NCBI RefSeq assembly: GCF_963675165.1 | Contig: NC_087379.1 | Span: 1,001,001-1,065,000, forward strand | Length of the DNA stretch: 64,000 bases | Source: Halichondria panicea | Taxonomy: Eukaryota; Porifera; Demospongiae; Suberitida; Halichondriidae | Direction of reading: 5' to 3' | Shown here: positions 1 through 10,628 of the stretch, one piece after another | Layout of the letters: each line of letters opens with the position of its first letter | How positions within the stretch are numbered: the first letter of the stretch is position 1 | Notes under the pieces: model-generated | Databases searched by the model: none | What the model was told of the DNA's origin: nothing | Seen by the model: the letters and a program-made list of their open reading frames with translations, nothing else | Translations under genes and position numbers: made by a program

Positions 1-475
1 GGAATGTGATTTCTCTTTTTAATCATTCAATGGTTCAGGGACTCTTTCAGGTGCCATAACTTGAATTCTGTGTATTCAATTTCAACGGTTTTAGGATTTT
101 AGAAAGAGGCCATCTAGCAAAGATTGTGATGTCATACAATATAGGTCTTTGCAATCTTATTTGTGAAGCCATTAGCATTCGCAAACTTACATAATTCTGT
201 GGAAACATTGTAGAAATACGGTACATGTTAGTGTGTGTATGGTAGATGTGTTGACTGATAGTTGTGTATGGTTAGTGTGTGATGGTAATGGTGGTCACTG
301 TAGGTTATTCCAGTGACCAAGATTCCATCTGATGCTCTGAGACAAGCCTTCATAGATTATGGGCGGAGTATAGGGGTGTGGCTTGATACTGTACCCAGGG
401 AAACACCACCCTCAGAGGTAACACACACACATCATAGCTGTACCATGTTCTACGTACCATTCTCTAAGCCTTTTA

Positions 476-507
476 TAGCCTCGATTCCAGGCCGATTAAA
501 ATACGGC
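476..507 (+). mobile_element. Remnant of a TAGCC-TIR MITE end
   Basis: These 32 bp match the left terminus of the MITE found whole at 13798, 35845 and 44929 (TAGCCTCGATTCCAGGCCG) and sit after the same flank, agcctttta. The rest of the element and one flank copy are gone and the sequence continues directly into ttttagtgatc. At 22548-22556 the equivalent site has no insert. Confidence 0.65.
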
Positions 508-1840
508 CTTTTAGTGATCAATACTTGGTTTTGCTACACACACACACACACACACACCTCTCCTCCCACACCACATGCACACACACACACACACACTGAT
601 ACTTATTTATTTTGACTAATGCCTAATGCTAACTCTAAGAACATAATGCTATCTACTCCCAATAGAAGACCAACATGTACACACACACTGACACCGGAAT
701 ATTTAGCTAATAGTATATGAACCAGCTACCAGAGTCATGGTCATGCAACCTGTAATTAATTAATGAGCCTTTCCCACCCATAGGCCGATTTAATACCTAA
801 ATGTAGATAACGAACAGCCTGACCCTACCCCAACACATTATGCATAATATATACACTAGAACCAAGCTATGGTACATACTATAGGTCAAGTTATAGGAAC
901 CAAAAAAGCTGTTGTGATTTCACCCACCCACACACACAGACAACTAGAACTCTGTGGTAAAAAAAAAATAATGGTACATGTACATAACCCTCAGTAGTAA
1001 CACCTTGAGGGAGCCTTAAATTAAAGCTCACATGATCCAAGCATGCCATATAGAAACAAATGGATAAAATGGAGTGTAACCAAAAAAAGTCATCTGAAGC
1101 CATCCAGTAAGTAACGCAATATCTGGCCTTTATGATATTATTATGCTGCACTTGTATGAATACATAAAACTAATTATATAGCACATGTCAAAATCCTTAA
1201 TTCTGTATGCCCAAGAAATCAGCAGCAACTTAGCTCACGTGAATCATCGTAATGACAACGTATAGACCACCCCCACTAACAAGTTTACCCATAACTACTG
1301 CTAGAATAGGAAATAATGTAGTAATGAATGTTACATGATAATTATAGTAATGCCATTTGTTGGCATTATAGCAAATCCGGACTCCATAGGGAGTGGTTCC
1401 GCCTATTCTGTAGTCGACCACGGGTCGGGAAATTAAAGGAACCGAAACCCGTGGCCTGACGAGGATCAGATTAGGTTCTCCCCTGATGACCGGTGCATTC
1501 AATAAACCGAGAGCAGAAGGCATAAGCCTACTAACCTCGCACTTACGATAGATACTATAGCTCTTCCTGTGTTCACATAATAATCATGTACTATTGGGTA
1601 GCTTAGGGTCATTCGCAACACTCACGTGCATTTTATAAACAGTCACCATGTGACTTAACCTTAGCACAGCAAGCTAAGCTACCTATTTTATACCTACACA
1701 GCACTTTAAATTAAAACCTGCTATACCAGAACAATAATTAGATAGATAGACTATAAGATCGGATTACGCGGGACCTGTTACAAGTGAGTGTTTCTCTCTT
1801 TTCTACTCTTAGGCTGAGTCAGTAATTATGTGTCGGAAAG
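508..1840. other. Spacer of copy 0, no supported gene
   Basis: This is intron-like spacer between CWF19L1 exons, with AC runs near 537-558 and 581-596. Open frames on the minus strand at 891-1151 and 1230-1523 recur at 22939-23199 and 23278-23571, but the second copy lies inside a near-identical duplication, so conservation proves nothing. A small hairpin at 1418-1454 pairs CCACGGGT with ACCCGTGG. I see no recognised protein. Confidence 0.5.
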
Positions 1841-1878
1841 CCCGATCCCACCTCCTATACTTCTGTATATACCATTCT

Positions 1879-1879
<1 letters not shown>

Positions 1880-1915
<36 letters not shown>

Positions 1916-1950
1916 CTCCCACACATACACATACACACACATACACTGGT
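1880..1950 (+). repeat. AC microsatellite next to a CWF19L1 exon
   Basis: A CA/AC dinucleotide run, interrupted by ctctcccacac, lies immediately before the YFLAEFDGG exon. All copies with this exon carry AC repeats at the same place, with different lengths, so the repeat predates the duplications. Reading frames through it give His-Thr runs that are not evidence of coding. Confidence 0.85.
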
Positions 1951-2236
1951 GCCCATACTTCCTGGCAGAGTTTGATGGGGGAAATGTGTTCACAAGACCA
2001 TTTTCTCACCAACTCACGCAGACAAACAACCAGATCACTGAATATAGGTTATAGTATGTTTCTACTACTGTGAGCTCATGAGGTAAACAGCACTCTCAAG
2101 TGAGTAGGTAAGAACATATCCATGAGTCTCGTCACACCGACAATGCACACCTCTAACCTTTCTATTGCATACTCAGCAAATGTCTCTTCCACAAATCTGT
2201 CATCCTACCTATCGAGTGAGCACACAAACTGTTCTA

Positions 2237-2571
2237 ACCACCAGCCAAAATATCTACTCCACCAATACCAACGGCAGTACCAACAACAATACTGGTAAGT
2301 TAATAGTCTCTATCTCTTCTCCTGCTTCTTAAAGCTGCTCGTATTAATACAGTATCTAGTACAATGTATCAGCAGCTACTATACGTGTGTATAGCGTGCT
2401 CAACTAACCCCCCCCCACACACACACAGTGGCATATGAGAGCAGGACTCCCTCTGCTGCCACTGTTGCCCACAGCCTGCTCCCACCTTCCTCAGCGACGC
2501 CCTCACAGTCCTCTGACAGTACAAAGGTCAAGAAGTACGAGAGCATGAAGGTGGAGGACATTGAGAACTAA
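2237..2571 (+). pseudogene. Orphan 3' end of an unknown gene (two exons)
   Basis: Right after the point where CWF19L1 homology ends, an open segment to 2294 (TTSQNIYSTNTNGSTNNNT) meets a gtaagt donor. A final exon at 2429-2571, behind a cacacacag acceptor, completes the split codon in phase and runs AYESRTPSAATVAHSL to MKVEDIEN and TAA. The joined tail is rich in Ser, Thr, Asn and Pro and ends in a Lys/Glu-rich motif (KVKKYESMKVEDIEN). I do not recognise the family. Its 5' part is absent, so this looks like a gene end cut by a rearrangement. It might still be spliced from upstream CWF19L1 exons as a chimera. Confidence 0.5.
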
Positions 2572-3061
2572 ATCACTGACACTTGCAAAAAAAAAAACAT
2601 TAGTAGTGTACTCTATTTATTCTTGTATGAAAGAGCAATGTTGTTTTGTCGTAGCGATTATCTTTAGAATCCGATAGTCTAATTTAATGTATAATAATAT
2701 TATTATTAAACATTCAATAATAATTATTTGTGTGTAAATTAATGTCTCAAGTTGCATGATTGTATAATAATGCGTACTGTGTGCAAGATTCATAAGCAGT
2801 TCGACTGGTACATGCATGCACACTATTTATATACAGCTAGCTATAATTATACGTGTTTTTCAACGTACACATGTATATACTCAACTCTTATTAAATTAAT
2901 CCTATAATTATTATTAATGGATGATAATAATTAATTATAAGAAACTTTTTTAAAACATTAATTTGCTATTAAAAAAAAATTGTAAAAATAAAACTACTAA
3001 GTGATTGTGAAGAAGAGATTGAGTGAGGTCGGTCCGAATTAAGTGATTCAACAAAAGTGTT

Positions 3062-3796
3062 CTATTTGAATGTGAGAGCTCCTACTAGGGCAACTCCTAA
3101 GCTGATTGCAGCCACTGTACATGTGAGCCAGCGAGTAGGGTGGCGGTTCTCAGCTCTCTGGTTTTCAGTTCTCTCTTTGGCTTTCTCAGAGGCATCAATA
3201 CTCACTGCTCCCTTGATGGCACCCTGGATGTGGAGAAATAAAAGTCAACAAAAAATATAAAACATGCAGTCAAATACAGTAGTCAAATACTTAATCTACA
3301 CATGCATACAACAATCTCTTACCCAACCGCCATGCTCGAGAATCCACTGAGTGAAGTTGTGAAGAAATGTTGTCTGCCATCCAACGATACTGTCTATCAA
3401 GGGAGTCTTGTTCTCTTCATACAATCGTTTCGCTAGTACGCTCGTGAAGAAGAGCAGCACTGCAATCTTGCCCCACTTGATGTCGTCTACCATGAGCCTG
3501 GAACAAGAGTTTTGATATTCAGCATAGAGTTGTTGGTGAGATATGTCCAGCGTCTTCACTCTGCCCTCAATTTCTTGTTGATGCTTCAGTTTCAGGTCTT
3601 TACAGCAAGTTTCCAGCGTCAAAATCCCATCTTTAAAGCCTTTATTCTTCGCAAGGAGACCCCTCATAAGCTTGTCGTGGCTGTAGATGCATTTCAGTTG
3701 TATTCTGTCTTCTTTCAGCATAAAATCCACGAGGTGATGGCTGATGGCACTGCTTTGGGTTTTGATTTGGTGAAGGTCATCTCTTGAATGGGCCAT
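3062..3796 (-). CDS. Bcl-2 family protein, Bax/Bak-like, tail-anchored (copy 1)
   Basis: Two coding exons (3796-3323 and 3223-3062) joined by a GTAAGAG donor and CCAG acceptor give 211 residues. A BH1-like motif is visible at about residues 107-122 (WGKIAVLLFFTSVLAKR) and a BH2-like motif at about 150-158 (WILEHGGW). The C-terminus is a hydrophobic anchor, WLTCTVAAISLGVALVGAL, followed by a short TFK tail, typical of proteins inserted in the outer mitochondrial or ER membrane. The intron falls directly after the BH2 GGW, a position I recall as conserved in animal Bcl-2 genes, which supports the model. No convincing BH3 was seen, so pro- or anti-death action is open. The start is the first ATG of an otherwise open exon. 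A near-identical copy lies at 25109. Confidence 0.82.
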
Positions 3797-4038
3797 AGTT
3801 GAAGGAGACTGGAGTGGAGACTGGAGAGAGTGGAGGAGCGAGTTAGATTGGAGCGGAAGTTGGTTGGTCGGGATAACATTGATACACTAATACAAAGAGC
3901 CCCTCCTTATATAGTACACCCATAACCAAAGAATTTGTGATTTTCTCAACGTCCGGTGTTATAATTGAAATATGAATATCATTAAATATACCACTAAGGA
4001 ATGTGCTTGAAATTGCAGCTCTGCACGTGCAGGCTCTA

Positions 4039-4050
4039 TGCGCATGCGCC
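4039..4050. promoter_or_regulatory. NRF1-like palindrome upstream of Bcl-2-like gene
   Basis: TGCGCATGCGCC lies about 245 bp upstream of the Bcl-2-like start codon and matches the NRF1 consensus (GCGCATGCGC). It is repeated at 26086-26097 in the duplicate. Binding is inferred from motif only. Confidence 0.4.
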
Positions 4051-5349
4051 TTAATTGCATGCAAAATAAAATTGACAAACACAAAATTAATTATTACTGC
4101 AAGATTCCTTTAAACTGAACCAATGATAAATATGCTTTCATACAAAATGTTATTGTCCCTAACAGTTTGTGGTGACTCTTTTCTGACCAGTGCTCTCATG
4201 TATCTCCTGTGAGGGTGGGGTATTGTAATCATGGTGACTTTATTAATCACTTACTCACTGTACTTGGTATTGTCTAGCCTCCTTCACTGGCCTCACTCTC
4301 ACACATTTACTCACTCACTTGTACTTCTTGTACTTGGCATTGGCTGTCTTTCTTTCCTCTCCTCCTTGTACTTCGCAACATAGGTTTACTGTATCTGCCA
4401 GAACAATGCTTGAACTTGTGAGTAGACCAACCTACCCCCCTCAACTTCAATTGTAAACAAAAGATAAACAAAAGTTCCTATCAAAATAATGGCACAATAT
4501 AAGACTAGCTGGTTACATTATCGACTCACAGAATGTTGAGGTTCTCCTCCATAATTCTCCGTAGCACAGTCTCTTCGTCGTTCTTTACTTCCTCCCTTGA
4601 GTCTGTCTCTGACCCTCCTTCAACAACCCCTTCTCCACTGCCAGCTCCTCAGCCTTACCACAATATCTGGGGACATAAATAACTACATGTCTACAGAGGA
4701 TTTTATATGCTACTTAAATACAGCCACTGTTAACACCTCATTCACACACTGTGGGTATGTGTTTACTTGCCGTTGATATAAAATGTGTATCAATCAATCT
4801 GAAGTCTTCTGTATGGGCTTAAAAAGAGGCCTGATTCTGAAAAAGCACCACTTATAAAATATAGATAGCCAACGCTTTTTCCTAAAAACAGAAATGGACA
4901 ATGTGGACCGGAAACTAATTGCTGATTTATACACACCGTATGGTAGCACACCAACAGCTACTAAATGCATCTTTTAGGTTCCTAACTTCAATAATGGCCT
5001 CTGTTTTGATATACCTTGCCAACTATCCTGACCTTGGCATTCTGAGAGAGCTGCAGTGATGGCTGTATTGTACGAGTGCCACCAGCCGAGGTACTGGACC
5101 AGAGAGATGACGCTGATGGCCACACCCACAACCACTCGGATATCCAACTGGGGGGGTCACTCGATGACGGTCGTAGTGATAGTAGTGACGGTACACTTGC
5201 TCTGTGGGGGGGCAGTAACTTATTGTGTGAGTGTGTGTGGTGGGCGTACGATGCGAATGATGCTATTATAGCAACTATTTACTTCCTAAGAATGCATCTC
5301 TCTATTTATTTACTGATTCACTCCGTATCCTAGGTGATTTCCAGTGATT

Positions 5350-5396
5350 ATGAGCCATATTTTACTTCCCCCAGGGAAGTATGGAATATGGCTCAT
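5350..5396. repeat. Short perfect-arm hairpin (ATGAGCCATATT)
   Basis: Arms ATGAGCCATATT and AATATGGCTCAT enclose TTACTTCCCCCAGGGAAGTATGG, itself partly palindromic (ACTTCCC/GGGAAGT). It looks like a tiny foldback element in a DNAJC25 intron. The duplicate is at 27397-27443. Confidence 0.6.
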
Positions 5397-5893
5397 ATTT
5401 TTACTTCCTACAAGCACTATTCAACTTTTGAATCATCTTGACAATTTGTACACAGTAAAATAGCAATATAGCACGCACAAAGTTTTTGTAGACTAGATGT
5501 ATGTTGTGCTATTGTCATATTGACCTGAGCTAGCTAGCAGTCTAAGCTCATGAGGCTTGAAACACTGCAGTTAAATCCTTGCTCTGTGTTTCTAGCCAAG
5601 GCTGTGGCGCAGAGGTACTGTACTAGGTAGAGGAGTACAGTGCATGCAGTGTTGGTAGACTTGTGCAATGCAAATTGAAAACGGCAGCTGCTGATATTGG
5701 TGGGCGGGTCTGGTCAAAGTTTATGGCTTCCAGTAGAACCTAGCTGCTTGGAGAAGTAGCTAGCTCTCATACTTGACAGCTATAACTGTTCTAACTGCAT
5801 ATTCTGAGGCACAAAAGTGACTGTGAGAGCAAGCTTGACTGTCTCTACTGATGTTCAAATGACTGTTTTGCTGTTTTATCAGTAAATAAATCA

Positions 5894-5985
5894 GTTGTTG
5901 ACTGGTTGCCTAGTAATTATGGTTTATAAACGCCCTCGGCATTGGTTGGTTATAAGCCATAATTACTAGTCAACCAGTCAATAAC
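5894..5985. mobile_element. Foldback MITE, about 92 bp
   Basis: Arms of about 38 bp (GTTGTTGACTGGTTGCCTAG and its reverse complement near 5948-5985) flank a short loop, so nearly the whole element can fold on itself. It sits in a DNAJC25 intron. The duplicate lies at 27941-28032. No coding capacity. Confidence 0.65.
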
Positions 5986-7054
5986 TATAACATAACAACT
6001 CCATTAGTATAACTATCCAATTAACAGGCAAACAGAGAACTGCCATTAGAGTAAAGTTATCACCAATTGCAGGGGAAGTGTCTCTAGTTACTAGTAGGTA
6101 GTGAGTAATAACTACCCCCTAGCCCTGTACCTACCAGGGTTCTCAAGCATGTAGTCATAGTTTGCTCTCTCCTCCTCATCCTTCAGTATCTCGTAGGTCG
6201 TGCTGATGAGCTAGAACCTCTCCCTAGCGGAGCCCTCAGCCTGGAGGGGGGAGTGAGGTATTAGGGGCACACAAAGAAATGGAGAGTATAGTATTCATTT
6301 CATGAGGGGAGGAGGTACATACAATGTGTCTACACTGTGCAATTCACTTTACTATCATTAGATAAAGTTGCAAAGCATTTTGTGATGGTTTAGGACTAGC
6401 TGTATATCTACTGAGACTATTTAACCAACTCTCCCTCTTCTGTGACCTTGTTCTTGTCAGGATGGTACTCCAGTGTCAGGTGTCGATAGGCTCTCCTCAT
6501 CTCAGCCTGTAACCAAGCAACAGTGTGTGAGCACAGTCAATAGCTCCACATGTACTTACAGCTGTGACATCTTTGTCCACTTGAAGAACTGCATGTAGGG
6601 AACGAGAATAATTATCAGCTAGTCAGGTGTTGGCCTGGATAATAGGTAGAAACGGCTCATACAGATAATTATACTGATACACCTGTTTCTACAAATCACA
6701 GCATCTCTAGTCAGCTCTAAAATGATTTACATGTATTGAACTAGCTGCATGGCCAGATCTAATAATCCACAACTCCAACCCCACACACTCTGTCAATAGT
6801 GAGTGTAGGGACTGACCGTCATAGCAGCTCTCTCTGCCACAGTAGAGTCCCTCCAGGAGACCAGCAGCACTGGAGAACAACGCTGACAGAGCTAGAGCAC
6901 AGGACACCAGGAGGAGAACTGTCCATGAGCTGGAGGAGGGTCGTTTATGCTGACATTGCAAAAGTCTATAAGGGGGAGGGGCTGGTTGCACTATTTCACT
7001 CAAAAATCAACATTAACTTTTAGCCATACAAAATATTATTATCCACAACAATAA

Positions 7055-10000
7055 TCAAGAAATAGTTGTTGCACTTTTAATTTTGATACTAATTTTATGC
7101 ACGGTAGATTGTGTTTCTCTTTCTTTGTTCCATCCCCCAATCATAAGGCACTCTGTTGGAGACAGTGACACAGAGGCAGCGTCTGCTATAGGAGATGGTA
7201 GATCACCAACGTAGAGCCAGGAGTCCATCGAGGACGAGTAGGAGTAGATCCTTTGAGTGACTTCACCTTCACTATCCTCTCCACCAACAGCAAAGAGGGT
7301 GTCGAATATCGTTACAGGGGAGGAACAGTAAGACGGTGTGTTGGATATTGTATTCCAGACAGAGTCGGCTTTGTTGGCACTCCCATCATCCTGTCGGTCT
7401 GCTGAGATGAGCTTGTCGACTTGAGCAGCACACACCTTGTTTAGAAAATTGCCGTCACTTCCCCCCATTAGGTACACTGTTTTGTTGTAGACAATTCCTC
7501 TTTGGTCATAACAAGCATACGGTAGTCTGTCTGTCTCGCTCCACTGGGAGGTGCTGATGTTGTAGATCTCAACGTTATCAGTGAAGTCGCCATCGTCCAA
7601 CACACCTCCTGCTACGACCAGATGTGTTTGGAGACTAACGACTGCTGGTGAATACCTCGCTGTGGGCATCGGTGGGATCGTCCGTTTCCAGTTCCTTCCT
7701 TTGTTAAACACATGTACCACGTTGGATTTAGAGAAGGATGAATCCAAACCACCAACTGCTGCCAGTTCACCTTTGACCTCTCCTAGACCAAAATAGCGTA
7801 CAGGAAGTCTGGGCAGAGTTGACCAAACATCTTGTGGCGGATCGTAACAGTGGACACAGTACTCGTCATCATCGTCATAACACATTCCTCCACCATAGTA
7901 GACCTTGCCATTGATGGTTATCGCTTGCCCACTAGACATCTTCACTGGAGCCTCAGAGCACTGACTGTAGGACAACTGAACCTGTAGGGACTGGAGAATA
8001 TACAGAGAGTCAATAACTTGTGTGTTGCATGTGATGAATGATGGTTTATTAATTAAGGGAATTTGGAATATAACACTAACCACATGTTAATGCCAGACGA
8101 TAAGGTTACAAGGTTACCATAGCAACAAAACCAGTATCGATACTGTGGGACACAAACTATTCTAATTTGACTCTTATATTGGAGTGGTGATTAGTATACT
8201 GTAACAGAATGATCACAATTGGGTACACGGCTAATTAGCTATAGAATTAATTGTACACATAGACATACATGTACGGATAGCTTCGAGGCTGAGATTGTAC
8301 ACATAGATTACAAGCCACACTATAATACACAACAACTGTCATTCTAATTATCGAGGCATCGCAAAAAAATGAGTTGGCGTTCAATAACAGTAAGCTTTAG
8401 ACTTGGCACTAGCTTCTATTAGGGTGGCAATAGGAGATATGCCTGTGGCTCACTACAATGGGAACAGTAAGTAAGTGACGTACTAACTAAAGGTAGAATC
8501 AATTGAACACATAGCCTGGATTACACGCTGCATTACAACACAGTTTTTCATGCATGACCATCAATTCAATATAAGCTTTAGACTTGGCACTTCTATTGAG
8601 GTAGCGTTATAATAAGAGATATGAGGGTATCATATTTTAGATGTGTGCACTTAGTGGTACAGTGTTGATGAGCTCACCTGTGGTTTGCTGGTCAGGTAGT
8701 CTCTGGTTTTGGTGAGTTGGCCGTTTAAACTCTGAATGGTGGCTTCTTTCTTCTGAAGGGAAGAGTCCTTGGAGGCAAGCATCGAATCTCTGTGAGCGAT
8801 AATAGAGTTTTTGTCAACTAAACAGGCTTGCTCTTGTTCCAGATTTGTTTCCAGTTGAGCTATTTTTGTAGCTTTAGATACAAGCTCGTTGTGAGTGTAG
8901 TTGACGTTGGCAATTTGTTGCTCCACCTCTTCAGTGAGTTGCTTACATTGAGTTTCTAATTCCACTATCCTAGCATTTCTTGAAATAATAAATTCATCTT
9001 TCATGTTAACAATTGTCTCTTTAGCTTCGAGTTGACCTTTAAGATCTTCGTTTTCCAATTTAAATTGATCAGTTTCCACAGAGTGTACCAACTGCATACG
9101 CTCGACAATGTTTTTACTTTCTTCCTCTTGTCGTCTTTTCTCCTCCGCCAGTACCTCGTTTTCTCCAGCTTTCTCCTGGATTGCCGAGTCCTTCCTCACA
9201 ACCTTCTCCTCAAGCTCCCTCTTCTCTGTCAGTAGGGCACTCACTCGCTGGAGCATCTCCACTCTGTTCTCAAAGGAGGGAGGGTGTTCAAGTACCACAC
9301 CCACCATCCGACCAACTATCTCCGCTGCTCTAGGCCTTTGCTGAGGGTTGTTGCTGAGACAGCGCATGATGAGGTCCATCAGAGGGTGGTCTGGGGAAAT
9401 TTTTCGAAGAAACTCTTCACGTCGTTCAGCTTCTGTCATTGGTATCAAACCATTAGGATTAGCAGGATCGATTCTGGTGGGGCCAATACTTGGTAGTGGC
9501 CACTCTGCTGTGAAGGTGTGAATCATCATGATCCCAAAGGAGAACACATCCACACTGGTGTCATAGTGGGGGTTGGCAACCATCACTTCGGGGGGCATGT
9601 ACGCTGGGGTACCAGGGGTCTCCGTCATTCGACTCACTTGAAGGGGGGTCAGGTTCAATATTCGAGCAACCCCTAGATCGGATATCTTGGCAGTCATGTT
9701 GGTGGACAAGAGGACATTGTTGGCTGAGAGATCTCTGTGCACAATGACTGGTGTTTGGCCATGGAGGTAGACCAGGCCCAGTGAGACGTCATGGAGGATA
9801 GAGAAGTTTATCTCATCGGGGAGAATACCGTAGCGCTCGAGACAGCTGGTCAAGTTGGTGGGGAGAAACTCCATGACTAGGATGGGGAACTGAGAGCCTT
9901 CCTCAAAACAGACTCCCAGAAACTGGACAATGTTGGGGTGCCTAGTTTGACTGAGCAGGTGACACTCCTCCAGATACCTTCGTGCTGCATGCCCGATTCC

Positions 10001-10159
10001 AGTCTCGTAGAGAACTCGGTAAAGCTTCTTGCCGGCACATTTCAGTCCTCGATACTCTAGCTCCATGACAACAGCGTAGGAACCATGTCCTAACTCATTC
10101 TCAGTGATGCGAATTTGTCTCAGAGTGAACTGCTCAAAAGCTTGTGGATTTACAGCCAT
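7055..10159 (-). CDS. TKL-like kinase, coiled coil, kelch propeller (KK-A)
   Basis: Exon 10159-8678 (494 codons) splices through CACAG/GTGAGC to exon 7990-7055 in phase, giving about 805 residues. The kinase domain is at about 18-290: Gly loop GHGSYAVV 24-31, Lys44, HRDLSANN 141-148, DLG 161-163 in place of DFG, PPE 189-191. A charged coiled coil covers about 300-490. Six kelch-type repeats follow (YYGGG, AAVGG, VVAGG, YLMGG, FAVGG, LMIGG, each with a later Trp or aromatic). No signal peptide or membrane span is seen, so it is probably cytosolic. I chose the ATG of MAVNPQAF because a TTCACACAG acceptor lies 11 bases before it; the upstream open frame is intronic. A noncoding exon begins at about 10433. 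An alternative acceptor 9 bp downstream would drop Ser-Leu-Gln. Substrate unknown. Confidence 0.85.
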
Positions 10160-10432
10160 TGTCTTGGTTACTGTGTGAATAGAAAAGCATGCAATATGAA
10201 AAAGGTAATCCAGCTGGATATTAAAAAGTGAAGTTATAAAGATTATGTCTTCTTTTAATAGATACTGTGGAATAATAATAGGCAATCCAATTGAAATAGA
10301 AGCAAGTAACAAAAAAAATCCTTTGGCTATGACCTGTGTTATATTGCCAATGTATAGGCCCAGGCTTTAATACAAGAACACATCTGACATGCAGTTATGG
10401 TATGTATATAAAAGCTATTCAGTTGATCTCAC

Positions 10433-10628
10433 CTGTACTGTATAGAAAGCTTGATAGAGGTGAAGTTATGGAGAGAGCTCGTAGCTAGCTAGCTGTAGCT
10501 GTAGCGGCAACAGAAGAAAAAGAGGTCAAGAACGAGATACCCCCCTTCTTTGATGTACATGTAAGCCAAAGGGGGCGTGGCTACTTACAAGGTTTTGTGC
10601 ATTATTTAGAATACCAACTAAGTCAAGG
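10433..10628. promoter_or_regulatory. Shared bidirectional promoter, KK-A / CWF-A
   Basis: The KK-A 5' noncoding exon (donor at 10432/10433) and the CWF-A start codon (10629) face away from each other less than 200 bp apart. AGGGGGCGTGGC at about 10569 is a GC/CACCC-type box. In KK-B and KK-C an opposing box (ACGCCCCC) makes the region palindromic; here that box is degraded to ACCCCCC. Confidence 0.6.

Larger units (their letters stand above)
304..2235 (+). pseudogene. CWF19L1: CWF19L1-like gene, 3' part only (copy 0)
   Basis: The window opens inside this gene. An exon at 304-417 is flanked by tcactgtag/gtaac splice sites and encodes VIPVTKIPSDALRQAF through PRETPPSE, matching the second CwfJ C-terminal domain as I recall human CWF19L1. 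A later segment near 1956-2000 encodes YFLAEFDGGNVFTR, matching human YFYVELDTGEKLFHR. Between them lie a 32-bp transposon remnant and AC microsatellites. The acceptor seen before this exon in other copies (cacag/ATTGCG) is absent here. Homology to the other copies stops at about 2236, so the last two exons (FSLQFGR and REVLAAP) are missing. CWF19L1 proteins act with the late spliceosome or intron-lariat debranching. This copy cannot make the normal C-terminus. Confidence 0.75.
4310..6960 (-). pseudogene. DNAJC25: DNAJC25-like J-protein, damaged (copy 1)
   Basis: Seven exon-like blocks on the minus strand follow DNAJC25 in order: signal region and LLEGLYCGRESCYD (low end 6817), VLQVDKDVTA (6588-6560), J-domain AEMRRAYRHLTLEYHPDKNK with the HPD motif (6506-6426), ISTTYEILKDEE (6240-6135), VYRHYYHYDRHR and membrane segment (5201-5033), EELAVEKGLLKEG (4666-4530), and a basic tail near 4310-4390. 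DNAJC25 is an ER-type membrane co-chaperone that stimulates Hsp70. Lesions: TAG inside block 4 at 6211-6213, an extra C in the C-run of block 5 compared with the 47 kb piece, a frame change in block 6, and no ATG at the signal peptide where copy 4 has MKTLTVLLV. The gene lies tail-on to the Bcl-2-like gene and downstream of KK-A. Confidence 0.72.

Noticed and set aside
1230-1523. 97-residue minus frame with a hydrophobic stretch (FITTLFPILAVVMG)
   Set aside because: Its only other copy lies in the near-identical duplicate, so there is no independent evidence of coding.
3512-3787. Plus-strand frame opposite the Bcl-2-like exon
   Set aside because: Shadow of the minus-strand exon, which carries the BH motifs, conserved intron and tail anchor.
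8678-10159. Several plus-strand Ser/Phe-rich frames opposite the kinase exon (and equivalents in other copies)
   Set aside because: Antisense shadows of a long charged coiled coil; no splice or start support.
10160-10312. N-terminal extension of the kinase frame (MLLASISIGLPIII...)
   Set aside because: An acceptor TTCACACAG precedes MAVNPQAF and the upstream residues differ between copies, so this is intron read-through.
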